A stretch of 48,996 nt of DNA, taken from NCBI RefSeq assembly GCF_003955665.1, contig NZ_RXHU01000040.1, positions 1-48,996 on the forward strand, written 5' to 3'. A model generated the notes under the pieces. That model was not told where the DNA came from and searched no databases. It worked only from the letters and a program-made list of their open reading frames with translations. Made by a program: the position numbers and the translations under genes. The stretch comes from Paenibacillus whitsoniae. Lineage in GTDB: Bacteria > Bacillota > Bacilli > Paenibacillales > NBRC-103111. Of this stretch, positions 38,722 to 47,403 are shown in pieces. The first letter of the stretch is position 1. Each line of letters begins with the position of its first letter.

Positions 38722-39921
38722 CTACCTCGACTCCGCGCTCCCAGCTTCCCCCTGCCGCTCAAACATCTCAGTGCTCTTCCCCGAGAACACGGGTACAATG
38801 AAAGCGCACACCAACGCGAGCGCGATCAAGAGGTAGAACGTGCCGCCGTGCAGGTCTTGCACGGACAGCGCCACGACGAGCAGCGCGATCCGGGAGACGT
38901 TCAGGAACCCTTCCCGCCACAGAAAAATGCGCGCCTGCTGCATCGCAGGCTGCTTCGAAATAATCCGGAACTGTCGCGTGTTCCACACCGTTCCGAAATA
39001 GAACATGCCGATCGTCGTGAACAGATTCGACAAGATCAGGATCGGCGCTTTCGGCAGCAGCGGCAGTAGAATGCCGACTGCTAAGAACGTCATGCCGATT
39101 TTGAGCCAGAGGCCCTCCTTCACGTGCAACCGCCGATACAGCATCATCGCGCCAATTGCCGACGAAGCGTACAGCACATTGAACAGCGCGATAATCAGCT
39201 TATCCTCCGACACCGAAAACGTGAACACCAGCGCGAACAGCATCTGAAATTGCAAGAACACGCCCGCAGCCAGCAAAGACGGCACCATCCAGCGCAATGC
39301 GGAAGTCGAGAATACGAGCCGAAACCGAACGCCTTGAAACAGCTTCTCCGTGCTGCCGGCCAAGGTAATCGTCGGAATGAAGAACGAAACGGCCATAAGC
39401 AGCGCCACAAACAAAAACATCAGCAAGAAAGAACCCGAATAGCCGATCCACTTGATAATCAAGGCGAATGCAATCGGATTCACAATTGAAATAACCTGGT
39501 TAATGATATTCGACATCGAGAAGTATTGCTCAAAGTCGCGCCCTTTGCCGAAGACGCTGAGCGTAATGTTTTGCGCGGAGGCGTAGAAGCCCCACATAAT
39601 GCCGATCGGCATGGCGATAATGGCGATCCACAGCAGCCGATTGTCCAGCTCCAGCGTGGAGAGCAGCAAGAATACGAGTCCGCCGCAAATCGCGTTCGAG
39701 CGAATCAGGGCGCGCGTCGTAAAGCTGGTCAACAGGCGTGACCCTACTCCGAATGCCAGCGTCCACATCACGAACAGCACGAGATTGAACCAGACGACCT
39801 CGGAGATTTTGTTGTTTTTTTCCCAAATAAACAGATTGACGAAGATGCCGATGTAGTTAAAAATAATGGTCGACGCCGCGTTCATCAGCAGCAATCTTTT
39901 CATCGCACCGCTTAATTGCAT
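38722..39921 (-). CDS. MFS transporter, function unknown
   Basis: 399 residues with 11-12 membrane segments. WEKNNKISEVVWFNLVLFVMWTLAFGVGSRLLTSFTTRALIRSNAICGG and MWGFYASAQNITLSVFGKGRDFEQYFSMSN indicate an MFS subgroup common in Bacilli, sometimes labelled YwoG-like; no substrate is known. The ATG at 39921 is chosen because the upstream peptidase terminator (to 40035) lies inside the longer frame from 40089, whose extra 56 residues are not protein-like. A TATACT -10 (about 39949) precedes a moderate AAGAAGG site. Confidence 0.82.
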   Translation of the reverse strand: MQLSGAMKRLLLMNAASTIIFNYIGIFVNLFIWEKNNKISEVVWFNLVLFVMWTLAFGVGSRLLTSFTTRALIRSNAICGGLVFLLLSTLELDNRLLWIAIIAMPIGIMWGFYASAQNITLSVFGKGRDFEQYFSMSNIINQVISIVNPIAFALIIKWIGYSGSFLLMFLFVALLMAVSFFIPTITLAGSTEKLFQGVRFRLVFSTSALRWMVPSLLAAGVFLQFQMLFALVFTFSVSEDKLIIALFNVLYASSAIGAMMLYRRLHVKEGLWLKIGMTFLAVGILLPLLPKAPILILSNLFTTIGMFYFGTVWNTRQFRIISKQPAMQQARIFLWREGFLNVSRIALLVVALSVQDLHGGTFYLLIALALVCAFIVPVFSGKSTEMFERQGEAGSAESR

Positions 39922-40034
39922 GGTTTCAGCCGCCTTCTTGGAAGTATACTCAATCAGTTGAAGCAACCTGCTTGGCTGACTTACACAATTCGCCTCCCGC
40001 TTCGCGATTCCTGCGCCCAACGCGACACACAGCA

Positions 40035-40081
40035 AAAAAGAGCCGATCCTCCCCGCAAACCTGCGGAGATATCGGCTCTTT
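40035..40081 (-). terminator. Terminator of the SLH-peptidase gene
   Basis: AAAGAGCCGAT...ATCGGCTCTTTTTT on the minus strand with an inner CTCCGC/GCGGGGAG pair, directly after the stop codon. Confidence 0.85.
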
Positions 40082-40085
40082 CTTC

Positions 40086-42542
40086 TCATTCCGTTTTGTT
40101 TTTCACATGTTGATTAAGAAAATGAATAAGGGCTTCATAGAAATCTCGTTCGTTCTCCAGCTTCTGGTAGCCGTGTCCTTCATCGGCTTTCAGCATGTAA
40201 GGCACATCCACATCCAGCTTGCGCAGCGCAGCAACCATCTGCTCCGACTCCGCCTTGTTCACACGCGGATCGTTCGCGCCCTGCACGATCATCAGCGGCG
40301 CTTTGATCTGATCCGCATGCAGCAGCGGCGAAGCCGCCTCCAGCAGCTTGCGATCCTTCACCGGATCGCCGACCTGCGCATACATTTGCTGCCGCCCGTT
40401 CTCCCAATACGGAGGCACGGTGTGCAGGAACGTCAGCAGGCTCGACGGTCCCACGACATCAACACCCGCCGCGTACACATCCGGCGTGAAGGCCATGCCT
40501 GCCAGCGTCGCATACCCGCCGTAGGAGGCGCCATAGATGCCGACCCGCTTAGGATCGGCGATCCCACGCTGTACGAGCCAGTTCACGCCGTCGGTGATGT
40601 CATTCTGCATCGCGGCGCCCCACTGCTTATCTCCGGCGTGCAGGAACGCCTTGCCGTACCCATCAGAGCCGCGGTAGTTCAGCTGCAGAACTGCGTAACC
40701 TTGGCTGGCGAGCAGCTGCACCTCCATGTTAAAGCCCCAGGAATCGCGCGCCCACGGTCCGCCGTGCGGATTCACAATGACCGGCAGTTTATTTGCGACG
40801 ACGCCCTTCGGCAGGGTGAGGTAGCCGTGAATCGTCAGGCCGTCCCGGCTCTGGAATGAAATCGGCTTCATGTCGGCCATTCGGTCTTCTTTTATATGGG
40901 GGGCAATATCCGCGATTTTATCGATCTTGTCTGAGCGTTGATCCCAGAGATAGTAGCTGCCGTACGATTTATCGCTGTCCGTGTACAAGAGGACGAGATC
41001 TTTGTCCAAGGAACCGACAAAGCCCCAGTGCGTGGTGTGGAGCTGCTCATCGATTTTTTGGGCTTTCACCTTGAGTTCCGGGTCCAGAAAGGCCGTCTGC
41101 TTCGCTTCCGTTTCGTAACTGACCGCGAGGACCGCTTTCTTTTTATAAGAGTAGATCAAATCGTTCACATCGGCGTCTTCGTTGGCATAGATCACTTCCG
41201 CTTCCTTCTTGGCCACCGGATCGTAGCGAACCAACGCTTGCTTGTCTCGGCCAACCGACGATGCCGCATACAATTGCTTGTTATCAGCAGTGAACATGAT
41301 CGGGATAAACGTATCGTCCTTCGCAAACGTCGCGATCTTCTCAAATTCCTTGCCGTCATCCTCCCGATACAAGAGGCTTGTCGTCTCTCCGTCCTGCGCC
41401 AGCGCCGCGCGCACTTCGCCCCAATTATCGATGGTCCAAAGCTCGACATTGCCCGGATTCTGCACATACATCGTTGGCTCGCCCGTCATCAGATTGACCC
41501 GCACGACATCCATCGCTTTCGGATCCCGGCGATTCATCGTCAGAAGCAGCTCATACTTGCTTTCATCTTTTGCAGGCCATACGTCCAGCAAGTTGGACTT
41601 GACATTTTTGAATGGCGTCAAATCACGATCATTCGTGCCGTCGACCTGGATTGCGTGGATGTGAGTATTCTCCGACCCGCCGCTGTCGATTCCGTACACC
41701 AACACATGATCGGTCACCCAGTAGATGCTCTGGATATTATCCACCTTCGCGCTTGTCAAACGAATGCCTTCGTTTTCCCCAACTTTCTGTATGTACAGAT
41801 TCATTCGATTCTCCCACGGGTGCAAATACGCCAGCATCGTGCCGTCCGGCGAGAGTCGCAGCTGGATTTTATCCGGCAGCTGCAGAAGCTCCTCCAGCGA
41901 AACGCCGCCTTGCGATAATTCTTCTTTTTGCGTGAGGGTGCGGTATAAAAAGAGCACGAGCTGCGCCCGAGTCACCTTCTCCTTTGGCATAAACGTCAGC
42001 TGCTCCGTAACCGCGTGCTGCTTCAATTTGACAACATCGGCATGATGCGCCGGACCGATCTCGGCTTCATCCTTGAGCCACATCTGGATGCCGTTATCGT
42101 TCAGCTTAAAAGCGCGCACAAGCAAGCTCGCCATCTGCTCGCGCGTCAGCGGCGCGTCCGGCTCGTAGTTGCCGCCGTCCCCCTGCACGATGTTCAGCTC
42201 TTTCAGGGCGTTCACGGCCTCCGCATATGGGCTTGCAGCCGGCACATCTGCAAAGCCATTCAAAGCTTTGGGCTTCGCAGCATGCAGCGCACTGGCAAGC
42301 CACACGGCAGCATCGCCGCGTGTAACGGCTTCATCAGGATGAAAGCCGCCGTCCGCTTCGGCATCGTCCACGATGCCCTGCTGCTTCAAGCTGCCGATGG
42401 CTTGCGCGGCGTAATGGTCCGGCGGAACGTCCGGATATGCGCTCGGGAGGCTGCCGGCCTGCGCATACGCAGGCAATGCGGCGCAGGCGATCAAGACTGC
42501 CGCAAGGATAGAAGCAGCTTTGGTAGGTAAACCTATTTTCAT
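40086..42542 (-). CDS. SLH-anchored S9 (prolyl oligopeptidase-like) peptidase
   Basis: 818 residues. Signal peptide ends near AYAQA (28). Three S-layer homology repeats follow (about 34-75, 94-136, 158-206: YPDVPPDHYAAQAIGSLKQQGIV, FADVPAASPYAEAVNALKELNIV, then a degenerate third). Next is a beta-propeller (about 215-560) and an alpha/beta hydrolase domain with Ser in GASYGGYATLAG, Asp in VQGANDPRV and His in ADEGHGYQ, an intact triad. It should be a cell-surface peptidase held to the wall by SLH domains; most S9 enzymes lack such anchors. ACAGGAGG precedes the ATG, with TATAAT 45 bp upstream (42593-42588). Confidence 0.93.
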   Translation of the reverse strand: MKIGLPTKAASILAAVLIACAALPAYAQAGSLPSAYPDVPPDHYAAQAIGSLKQQGIVDDAEADGGFHPDEAVTRGDAAVWLASALHAAKPKALNGFADVPAASPYAEAVNALKELNIVQGDGGNYEPDAPLTREQMASLLVRAFKLNDNGIQMWLKDEAEIGPAHHADVVKLKQHAVTEQLTFMPKEKVTRAQLVLFLYRTLTQKEELSQGGVSLEELLQLPDKIQLRLSPDGTMLAYLHPWENRMNLYIQKVGENEGIRLTSAKVDNIQSIYWVTDHVLVYGIDSGGSENTHIHAIQVDGTNDRDLTPFKNVKSNLLDVWPAKDESKYELLLTMNRRDPKAMDVVRVNLMTGEPTMYVQNPGNVELWTIDNWGEVRAALAQDGETTSLLYREDDGKEFEKIATFAKDDTFIPIMFTADNKQLYAASSVGRDKQALVRYDPVAKKEAEVIYANEDADVNDLIYSYKKKAVLAVSYETEAKQTAFLDPELKVKAQKIDEQLHTTHWGFVGSLDKDLVLLYTDSDKSYGSYYLWDQRSDKIDKIADIAPHIKEDRMADMKPISFQSRDGLTIHGYLTLPKGVVANKLPVIVNPHGGPWARDSWGFNMEVQLLASQGYAVLQLNYRGSDGYGKAFLHAGDKQWGAAMQNDITDGVNWLVQRGIADPKRVGIYGASYGGYATLAGMAFTPDVYAAGVDVVGPSSLLTFLHTVPPYWENGRQQMYAQVGDPVKDRKLLEAASPLLHADQIKAPLMIVQGANDPRVNKAESEQMVAALRKLDVDVPYMLKADEGHGYQKLENERDFYEALIHFLNQHVKNKTE

Positions 42543-42689
42543 AAAAAGCCTCCTGTAATGTTAATGCGACAAACGGTCATACGTGCCATTATATACCATA
42601 ACAGGGTAAAAAAAATAGGTTCATAGACAAGTTTCATAGATTTTCTCTGATCATGCATAGGCATGACTTGTAGGTTGCGCTGAGAACGC

Positions 42690-42724
42690 AAAACAGCGGG
42701 GCAAGCCTCTGCGCTTGCTCCGCT
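42690..42724 (-). terminator. Terminator of the YsnE-like gene
   Basis: AGCGGAGCAAGC and GCTTGCCCCGCT arms with 6-nt loop on the minus strand, then GTTTTG. It lies 20 bp beyond the stop. Confidence 0.75.
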
Positions 42725-42744
42725 ACTTGTTTTCTTCTTCCCGC

Positions 42745-43200
42745 CTACAGGTTCAACGTCATAAACAAGCTGTTCGGGTCTTCGCTGTAATCAGCAAATG
42801 GCTCGCATTCCTTAAAGCCGAAGCTCTCGTAAAGTCTCACCGCCGGCGCAAAAGCTTCCATGGAACCGGTTTCCAGGTTCAACCGCTTGTAGCCGCGACT
42901 TTTCGCTTCGCTCACGATATGATCGAGCATGTATCTGGCTACGCCTTTGCGCAGATGCTGCGAGGCCGTCCGCATCGACTTTACTTCGCCCTCTTGCCGG
43001 CTCAGCTCTTTCAGCGCGCCAATACCGAGCAATTCGCCATGTTCCCAAACGGACCAGAATGTAATTTCCGGCTTTTTCAGCCCGTCAAGATTCAGGGCAT
43101 GCACACTTTCCGGCGGTGATGAGGCGAACATGCCTTCCAAGTGTTCCGCTATTAGGGCAATCACTTCAGCGCCAGTCAAATCGTCTTTCTTAATGTCCAT
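42745..43200 (-). CDS. ysnE: GNAT acetyltransferase, YsnE-like
   Basis: 151 residues. MDIKKDDLTGAEVIALIAEHLEGM, SPPESVHALNLDGL, EITFWSVWEHGELLGIGALKEL, EVKSMRTASQHLRKGVARYMLDHI and NLETGSMEAF..RLYESFGF track B. subtilis YsnE almost word for word. YsnE has been linked to auxin production in plant-associated Bacillus, but its direct substrate is unproven. The ATG at 43200 has GGAGG upstream; the additional 32 residues of the longer frame are not conserved. It lies 107 bp downstream of the VOC gene's stop. Confidence 0.88.
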   Translation of the reverse strand: MDIKKDDLTGAEVIALIAEHLEGMFASSPPESVHALNLDGLKKPEITFWSVWEHGELLGIGALKELSRQEGEVKSMRTASQHLRKGVARYMLDHIVSEAKSRGYKRLNLETGSMEAFAPAVRLYESFGFKECEPFADYSEDPNSLFMTLNL

Positions 43201-43307
43201 TGTTCCGCATGCCTCCACTTCCAGTACTCTCTGTATCATAGCGGACAACGGCTCATTTTGGAAAGCGAACCACTGCACTTTTGTAAACTTGCACAAACCT
43301 TCGCGCT

Positions 43308-43658
43308 TTAACAGTGAGCAAGCAAGTTAATCAGCTTTCCAAAAGGATCGCGGACATAGAAACGCCTTACGCCCCACGGTTCATTCACCGGCCCGTATTC
43401 AATCGGAATCCCTGCGCGCCGGATTCTGTCATGCGCCTCGTCAAGGTCGTCGACTTCAATCGATAGATCCGGTACAAGTGTTGAAGAACCTCCCTCCGAA
43501 GCGAAGCTAATCTGAACATCCATTGTTTCGTGTGAGCCATAAGTGGTAATCCAACCATGATCCATCAACACATCAAGGCCGAGCACTTCCTCATAAAAAT
43601 GTTTTGCTGCGGTTGTATCCTGTGCTTCAATATTGCAGACAATTCGTTTGACCTTCAT
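43308..43658 (-). CDS. VOC (glyoxalase-fold) protein
   Basis: 116 residues. IVCNIEAQDTTAAKHFYEEVLGLDVLMDHGWI opens the fold, LSIEVDDLDEAHDRIRRAGI is the second repeat, and RRFYVRDPFGKLINLL closes it. Unrelated in detail to the VOC protein at the left end of the window. The ATG at 43658 has an ideal AGGAGG 7 bases upstream; the longer frame reads through it. Substrate unknown. It follows the cupredoxin gene by 74 bp and may be read from the same ECF promoter. Confidence 0.85.
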   Translation of the reverse strand: MKVKRIVCNIEAQDTTAAKHFYEEVLGLDVLMDHGWITTYGSHETMDVQISFASEGGSSTLVPDLSIEVDDLDEAHDRIRRAGIPIEYGPVNEPWGVRRFYVRDPFGKLINLLAHC

Positions 43659-43732
43659 GTTCAACCTCCTAGAATCGTCTTCGCTTTCTTGAGGCTGGGC
43701 GTATCTCACCAGGAGACCCATGGGATTTGTTT

Positions 43733-44482
43733 TTATTTTACGGTAATTTTCCCCTTCATGAAATCCTTATGGGGCTCGCAGAAGTAGGTATACACGCCAG
43801 GCTGCGTGAGCGTAACACTTTCGGACTCTCCTGCCCCAAGCAGAGCCGTGTGAAAGCTGCCATCATCAGCTACCGCATTGTGCTTCACCGCGTCTTTATT
43901 CGTGAACACAATCGTCGATCCCGCCTCAACAGTGATGTCGGTGTCGCTGAAAGCGAAGCCCTGCATGTTAATGTAGTATGTCTTGGCAACGGATTGATCC
44001 GAACCCGTAACGAGATTCACAGTTCTTGTCGCACTGTCGTACTGAACGGTAACACCGAACACTTCCGCCAGAAAACGGGAATGCACAAACGTTGTACTGT
44101 TGATGAGCTGAGCCGGCCCGACCATGGTCACCTGCGTGCCATCCACATCGGCAGCAGAGGAGCCGATTGACAGCTTGACCGTCTTCCCGCCTTTCGTAAC
44201 GGTTACCGTCTGCGATGACGCTTCGTAGCCCACTTCTGCGCCGATTCCTTCGGCAAAGGCTCGATATGGCACAAAAAGCGAGTCATCGATCAGATACGAC
44301 TCATCGAGCGCCAGCGGACTGCCGTTCAACGTAATGGTCATATCCGATTTGACTTGCTCGGCGGACGCCATAAGGCTGCCCCCCATCGGCATCGGCATGC
44401 TGTGATCAGCAGCGGCAGCCGGAACGGCCAGCGCAGCCAGTAAACTACTGCCGATGATCCATGCGGCAATGTGTTTCTTCAT
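43733..44482 (-). CDS. Secreted cupredoxin with copper-amine-oxidase-like stalk domain
   Basis: 249 residues. Signal peptide to about residue 25, then a His/Met-rich start (DHSMPMPM). Residues about 48-160 are a stalk domain (DSLFVPYRAFAEGIGAEVGYEASSQTVTV, FVHSRFLAEVFGVTVQYDSATRTV). Residues about 168-249 are a plastocyanin-like cupredoxin with the full type I copper set: His 201 (VKHNAV), Cys 235, His 238 (YFCEPH) and Met 242. Probably an exported copper electron carrier or copper-binding protein. AAGGAGG lies 7 bases before the ATG. A putative ECF promoter 46 bp upstream is near identical to that of the CxxxC-repeat gene. Confidence 0.9.
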   Translation of the reverse strand: MKKHIAAWIIGSSLLAALAVPAAAADHSMPMPMGGSLMASAEQVKSDMTITLNGSPLALDESYLIDDSLFVPYRAFAEGIGAEVGYEASSQTVTVTKGGKTVKLSIGSSAADVDGTQVTMVGPAQLINSTTFVHSRFLAEVFGVTVQYDSATRTVNLVTGSDQSVAKTYYINMQGFAFSDTDITVEAGSTIVFTNKDAVKHNAVADDGSFHTALLGAGESESVTLTQPGVYTYFCEPHKDFMKGKITVK

Positions 44483-44527
44483 TGCAATTCCTCCTTCATG
44501 ATCGTCAAATTGATCTCTCGACCAAGT

Positions 44528-44553
44528 AAACGCTGAAAGCAAGAATTCGGTTT
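44528..44553 (-). promoter_or_regulatory. ECF-type promoter of the cupredoxin gene
   Basis: AAACC (44553-44549), 16-bp spacer, CGTTT (44532-44528) on the minus strand, within CAAACCG...CGTTTAC. It matches the one before the CxxxC-repeat gene at all of CAAACCG, spacing and CGTT. Predicted start about 44521, 39 nt before the ATG. Confidence 0.65.
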
Positions 44554-44565
44554 GATGAAACTTTG

Positions 44566-45324
44566 CTATGTGCCCAAAATTTTTTTGCCCCGTGGCGCGC
44601 TTCCATTCGGATCCGGTTCCAGCGTTACGCCAAAGGAATCGATGCGAAGCTCCTTGCTTTTGACTGGAATCCTATACGTCAACAATCCGGCTCCCTGGCC
44701 GTCGACACGCAGCGTGCCGCAATTGTAGCGCTTCCCGCTCCGGTTGTACCATACTTGATAGGTCCAATCGCCTTCAGTTGGCTTTAGTCCCTGCAAATTA
44801 ATGACAACATTATGAGTATCTCCGTTCTGCAGCACCCACACGGTCCCGGATGCCGTCGGCATCGTATCCTCAACGGATTTCAGTTGGTACGTGGAGACGA
44901 TCTCGGCAGGCTGGTTCAAGGCTGCGCTGCTGATCGCTTCCGGCACAAGCGGCTTGCTATGCCACCAAATGCCTGCAGCGAACCCGATGACAATAGCGGC
45001 AGCGCTCGTATACACCCAGGTATACGTTCGCTTCTTGTTGGACCCGATCTGTCCGGTTTGAGACCAATCTCTTTGCTCATTGCGGGAAGGTTCCGCCTGC
45101 GGCCTGGTAGCCGCCATGACCTCCGCTTTCAAATCAGCGGGTACTTCCACTTTCTCGATCTCGAACGGCAATGCCTCCCACACTTCGCTCAGCTCCTTTA
45201 ATTCTTCCCGGCAGGTGACACACGTGCGAAGATGCCGTTCGAAGGCGGCACGTTCCCATTCTGTGCATTCGCCGGTCAAGTAATTGATCAGATAGCTGCA
45301 ATCCACGATTTCGCGTTCTTCCAT
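44566..45324 (-). CDS. Zinc-binding anti-sigma factor (RskA-like)
   Basis: 252 residues. The N-terminal zinc anti-sigma domain has His 31, Cys 35 and Cys 38 (HLRTCVTC) with Cys 9/Cys 20 nearby; one membrane segment at about 100-121 (VYTSAAAIVIGFAAGIWW); the outer part (AEIVSTYQLKSV...GTVWVLQNGDTHNVVINLQGL...WTYQVWYNRSGKR) is the anti-sigma-K (RskA) fold. It should hold the co-encoded ECF sigma factor at the membrane until an envelope signal triggers release. Start codon is ATG at 45324 or GTG at 45327, immediately after the sigma gene; GGGAGGG lies in the sigma gene's last codons. Confidence 0.9.
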   Translation of the reverse strand: MEEREIVDCSYLINYLTGECTEWERAAFERHLRTCVTCREELKELSEVWEALPFEIEKVEVPADLKAEVMAATRPQAEPSRNEQRDWSQTGQIGSNKKRTYTWVYTSAAAIVIGFAAGIWWHSKPLVPEAISSAALNQPAEIVSTYQLKSVEDTMPTASGTVWVLQNGDTHNVVINLQGLKPTEGDWTYQVWYNRSGKRYNCGTLRVDGQGAGLLTYRIPVKSKELRIDSFGVTLEPDPNGSAPRGKKILGT

Positions 45325-45328
45325 CACG

Positions 45329-45895
45329 TCATCCCTCCCTCAACGTTGTCAAATGCTTTCGAAGAATTTTCAAGCCTTGATGCAGGCGGCTTTTCACAGT
45401 GCCGATCGGTTCATTTGTACGGACGGCGATTTCGCTTAGCGTATAACCCTGCCAATACATCCAATGGATTAATTGAATTTGACTTTCAGATAAGTGCACA
45501 TAAGCTTTCTGAATTTGCTCGCCAAGCCATTTGCTCGACATCGCAGCATCCGGCTCGGGAGCGGTGGAGACGAACGCCTCTTCCCAATGGCTGCGGTCCA
45601 GGTGCAGATTTTGATCTTCCTTTCGCTTCTTGCGAAGGCAGTCAATCGTCACATTGCGTGTGACCGTAATGATCCAATTGACGAACGCGCCTTTAGCGGG
45701 GTCATATCCTTTCTGTGTTGTCCATAACCGCGTAAATACAAGCTGAACAATTTCTCTAGCCGTTTGTTCTTCTTTGGCTGACTTCAGAGCAAAGGAGTAC
45801 ACCAGCTTCGCATAACGGTCGTAAAGTTCTTCCAAGGCGGGGTGATGCTTATTCATCACCAGCTTCATAAGCTCCCCATCCGTTCGATTGCGCAT
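45329..45895 (-). CDS. ECF RNA polymerase sigma factor
   Basis: 188 residues. Region 2 (ALEELYDRYAKLVYSFALKSAKEEQTAREIVQLVFTRLW...FVNWIITVTRNVTIDCLRKKRK) and region 4 (LSESQIQLIHWMYWQGYTLSEIAVRTNEPIGTVKSRLHQGLKILRKHL) are complete; no extra domains. Close in type to SigK-like ECFs paired with RskA anti-sigma factors, and such a gene follows directly. The ATG at 45895 is taken; a GTG at 45907 is also in frame but lacks a spaced ribosome site. It should recognise the CAAACC-N16-CGTT promoters flanking the module. Confidence 0.92.
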   Translation of the reverse strand: MRNRTDGELMKLVMNKHHPALEELYDRYAKLVYSFALKSAKEEQTAREIVQLVFTRLWTTQKGYDPAKGAFVNWIITVTRNVTIDCLRKKRKEDQNLHLDRSHWEEAFVSTAPEPDAAMSSKWLGEQIQKAYVHLSESQIQLIHWMYWQGYTLSEIAVRTNEPIGTVKSRLHQGLKILRKHLTTLREG

Positions 45896-45950
45896 TGTTT
45901 CCGACACCCCGAATCGACAATGACATGGTTTTCTCTTCTACCTTAGCGGC

Positions 45951-45962
45951 AGCGGATCCGCT
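45951..45962. promoter_or_regulatory. 12-bp perfect palindrome upstream of the sigma gene
   Basis: AGCGGATCCGCT in the 113-bp gap between the CxxxC-repeat gene and the sigma gene. No T-run follows, so it is not a typical terminator. It could moderate transcription between the two genes or be incidental. Confidence 0.3.
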
Positions 45963-46008
45963 TGGCAATAGCACATTTCGAGGATTAAGCAGAGGTTCGG
46001 AGCGAATC

Positions 46009-47370
46009 CTACTTCGACGTTTTTACCGCAGCGTTCTCGGCTTTCGTTCCCGCAAACTTGGCAGGCTCAACGACATACCACACATGCCCGACATCCTGCC
46101 CCGTCGTATCCCCCCTGAGCTTGTCGCCGACCCAATAGTACAGCGGGAACCCTTTATAAGTCGTTTGCAGCGTCCCGTTCGAACGAACCAAAGTTCCAAA
46201 ATCCGCTAGATCAACACCAGCCGGAGCTGAAAGGGACGAAGAGTAAAAGACAGGCCATTTGTCCAAACATTTTCCTTCACAATTGCTTACCCCCTTCGTA
46301 TCCTGCTCGTAGTAATAAAGCGTCATACCGTTTGCATCGGTCAAATAGTTGCCTAGCTCAGGCTTCGTCCCGATCGCGACTCCGCCGCCGGACGGCTGAA
46401 CGGTGAACCAAACCTGATTTACGTTGTTCCCCAGCGTATCTCCCGGTTTGGTATCCTTCACAAAGAAATACAGAGGCCACCCCTTGTACGTCACCTGCTT
46501 CTTACCGTTTGTCCGGGTGAAGCCGCTGAAATCCGAGGCTTGAAATTGAGCTGGTACAATAAAGTGATCGCTGCTGTAAACCGGCCAGTTCGCCAAGCAT
46601 TGACCGGTACAAGCATTTGGATCCGCAACATCTTTGCTAAAATAATATAACGTCATGCCCTTCTCATCCGTCAAATAGCTGCCTGTGGCATCGCTTTGCA
46701 TCAGCCTGAGCGTCGGCTTCTGAAGATCGGCAAGAATGGCGGGATCAAGCTTGCCCTTCTCGGCAAGCAAGCTGCCAAGCGTTGCCTTGCCGCCCTTCGT
46801 CGGCAATCGAAGCGCTTCCAGCGTTCCGCTGACGATATGTACATTTTTCAAATCCGACTGCTTGGCTAGGCTTGTTAATCCGATCTTCGCTGCAAAATCT
46901 CTCACATTCGCGAATTCAAAATCCACGCCTTGCCGGTAGCCAAGCGCCTCCAGCAGCACCTTGTCATACTCTCCGGCAGTCAGTCCCGCGAGCGGGTTAA
47001 ACAGCTGTCCGCTTGCACCTTCCCACCCCAGTTCCGGATGCGCGCTCAAGTACCCGAGGATGGCTTGATTCTCCTTGGACAGTCCGCTTGCATCCTGAAA
47101 ATGGCTCGCACCGCGATAACTCAGTGCTTCACTTTCGAGCCCCTGCAAGCGAAGCGACATGATCGCGCCCTGAAGACGGGTAGCCGCTTTATTCAAATAT
47201 GCTGCGGTTACTCCGTTTCCTTCCCCTTGCACGATGCCTAACTGAGCGGCAACATCCGAATCGCTTTGAACGTTCAGCGGTTCGGCGGCAGATGCTGCAG
47301 ATGTTGTCATTCCTCCGATAACGCCAAGCAAAAACAGCGACAAATATCCTGCTCGTTTAACCATTCCCAT
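46009..47370 (-). CDS. Secreted protein with two CxxxC 'Lipoprotein_15' repeats
   Basis: 453 residues. Signal peptide ends near ASAAE (29). Residues about 35-190 are an SLH-like or degenerate surface domain (FQDASGLSKENQAILGYLSAHPELGW...LTAGEYDKVLLEALGY). Two tandem repeats of about 98 residues follow (230-327 and 340-435, period 110): YLTD-x2-GMTLYY(F/Y), then C-x-G-x-C-L-x2-WPV (Cys 254/258 and 364/368), then TYKG(W/F)PLY and a VWF/VWY ending. This is the secreted repeat PF03640, whose function is unknown. No lipobox Cys, so it is exported rather than lipidated. Good AAGGAGG before the ATG; ECF-like promoter 34 bp upstream; first gene of the sigma module. Confidence 0.88.
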   Translation of the reverse strand: MGMVKRAGYLSLFLLGVIGGMTTSAASAAEPLNVQSDSDVAAQLGIVQGEGNGVTAAYLNKAATRLQGAIMSLRLQGLESEALSYRGASHFQDASGLSKENQAILGYLSAHPELGWEGASGQLFNPLAGLTAGEYDKVLLEALGYRQGVDFEFANVRDFAAKIGLTSLAKQSDLKNVHIVSGTLEALRLPTKGGKATLGSLLAEKGKLDPAILADLQKPTLRLMQSDATGSYLTDEKGMTLYYFSKDVADPNACTGQCLANWPVYSSDHFIVPAQFQASDFSGFTRTNGKKQVTYKGWPLYFFVKDTKPGDTLGNNVNQVWFTVQPSGGGVAIGTKPELGNYLTDANGMTLYYYEQDTKGVSNCEGKCLDKWPVFYSSSLSAPAGVDLADFGTLVRSNGTLQTTYKGFPLYYWVGDKLRGDTTGQDVGHVWYVVEPAKFAGTKAENAAVKTSK

Positions 47371-47403
47371 ATATAGTTGCCTCCTTTATTGGTCTACCTA
47401 AGG

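Noticed and set aside
39922..40089. 56-residue N-terminal extension of the MFS protein
   Set aside because: It contains the terminator of the upstream peptidase gene and is not membrane-protein-like.
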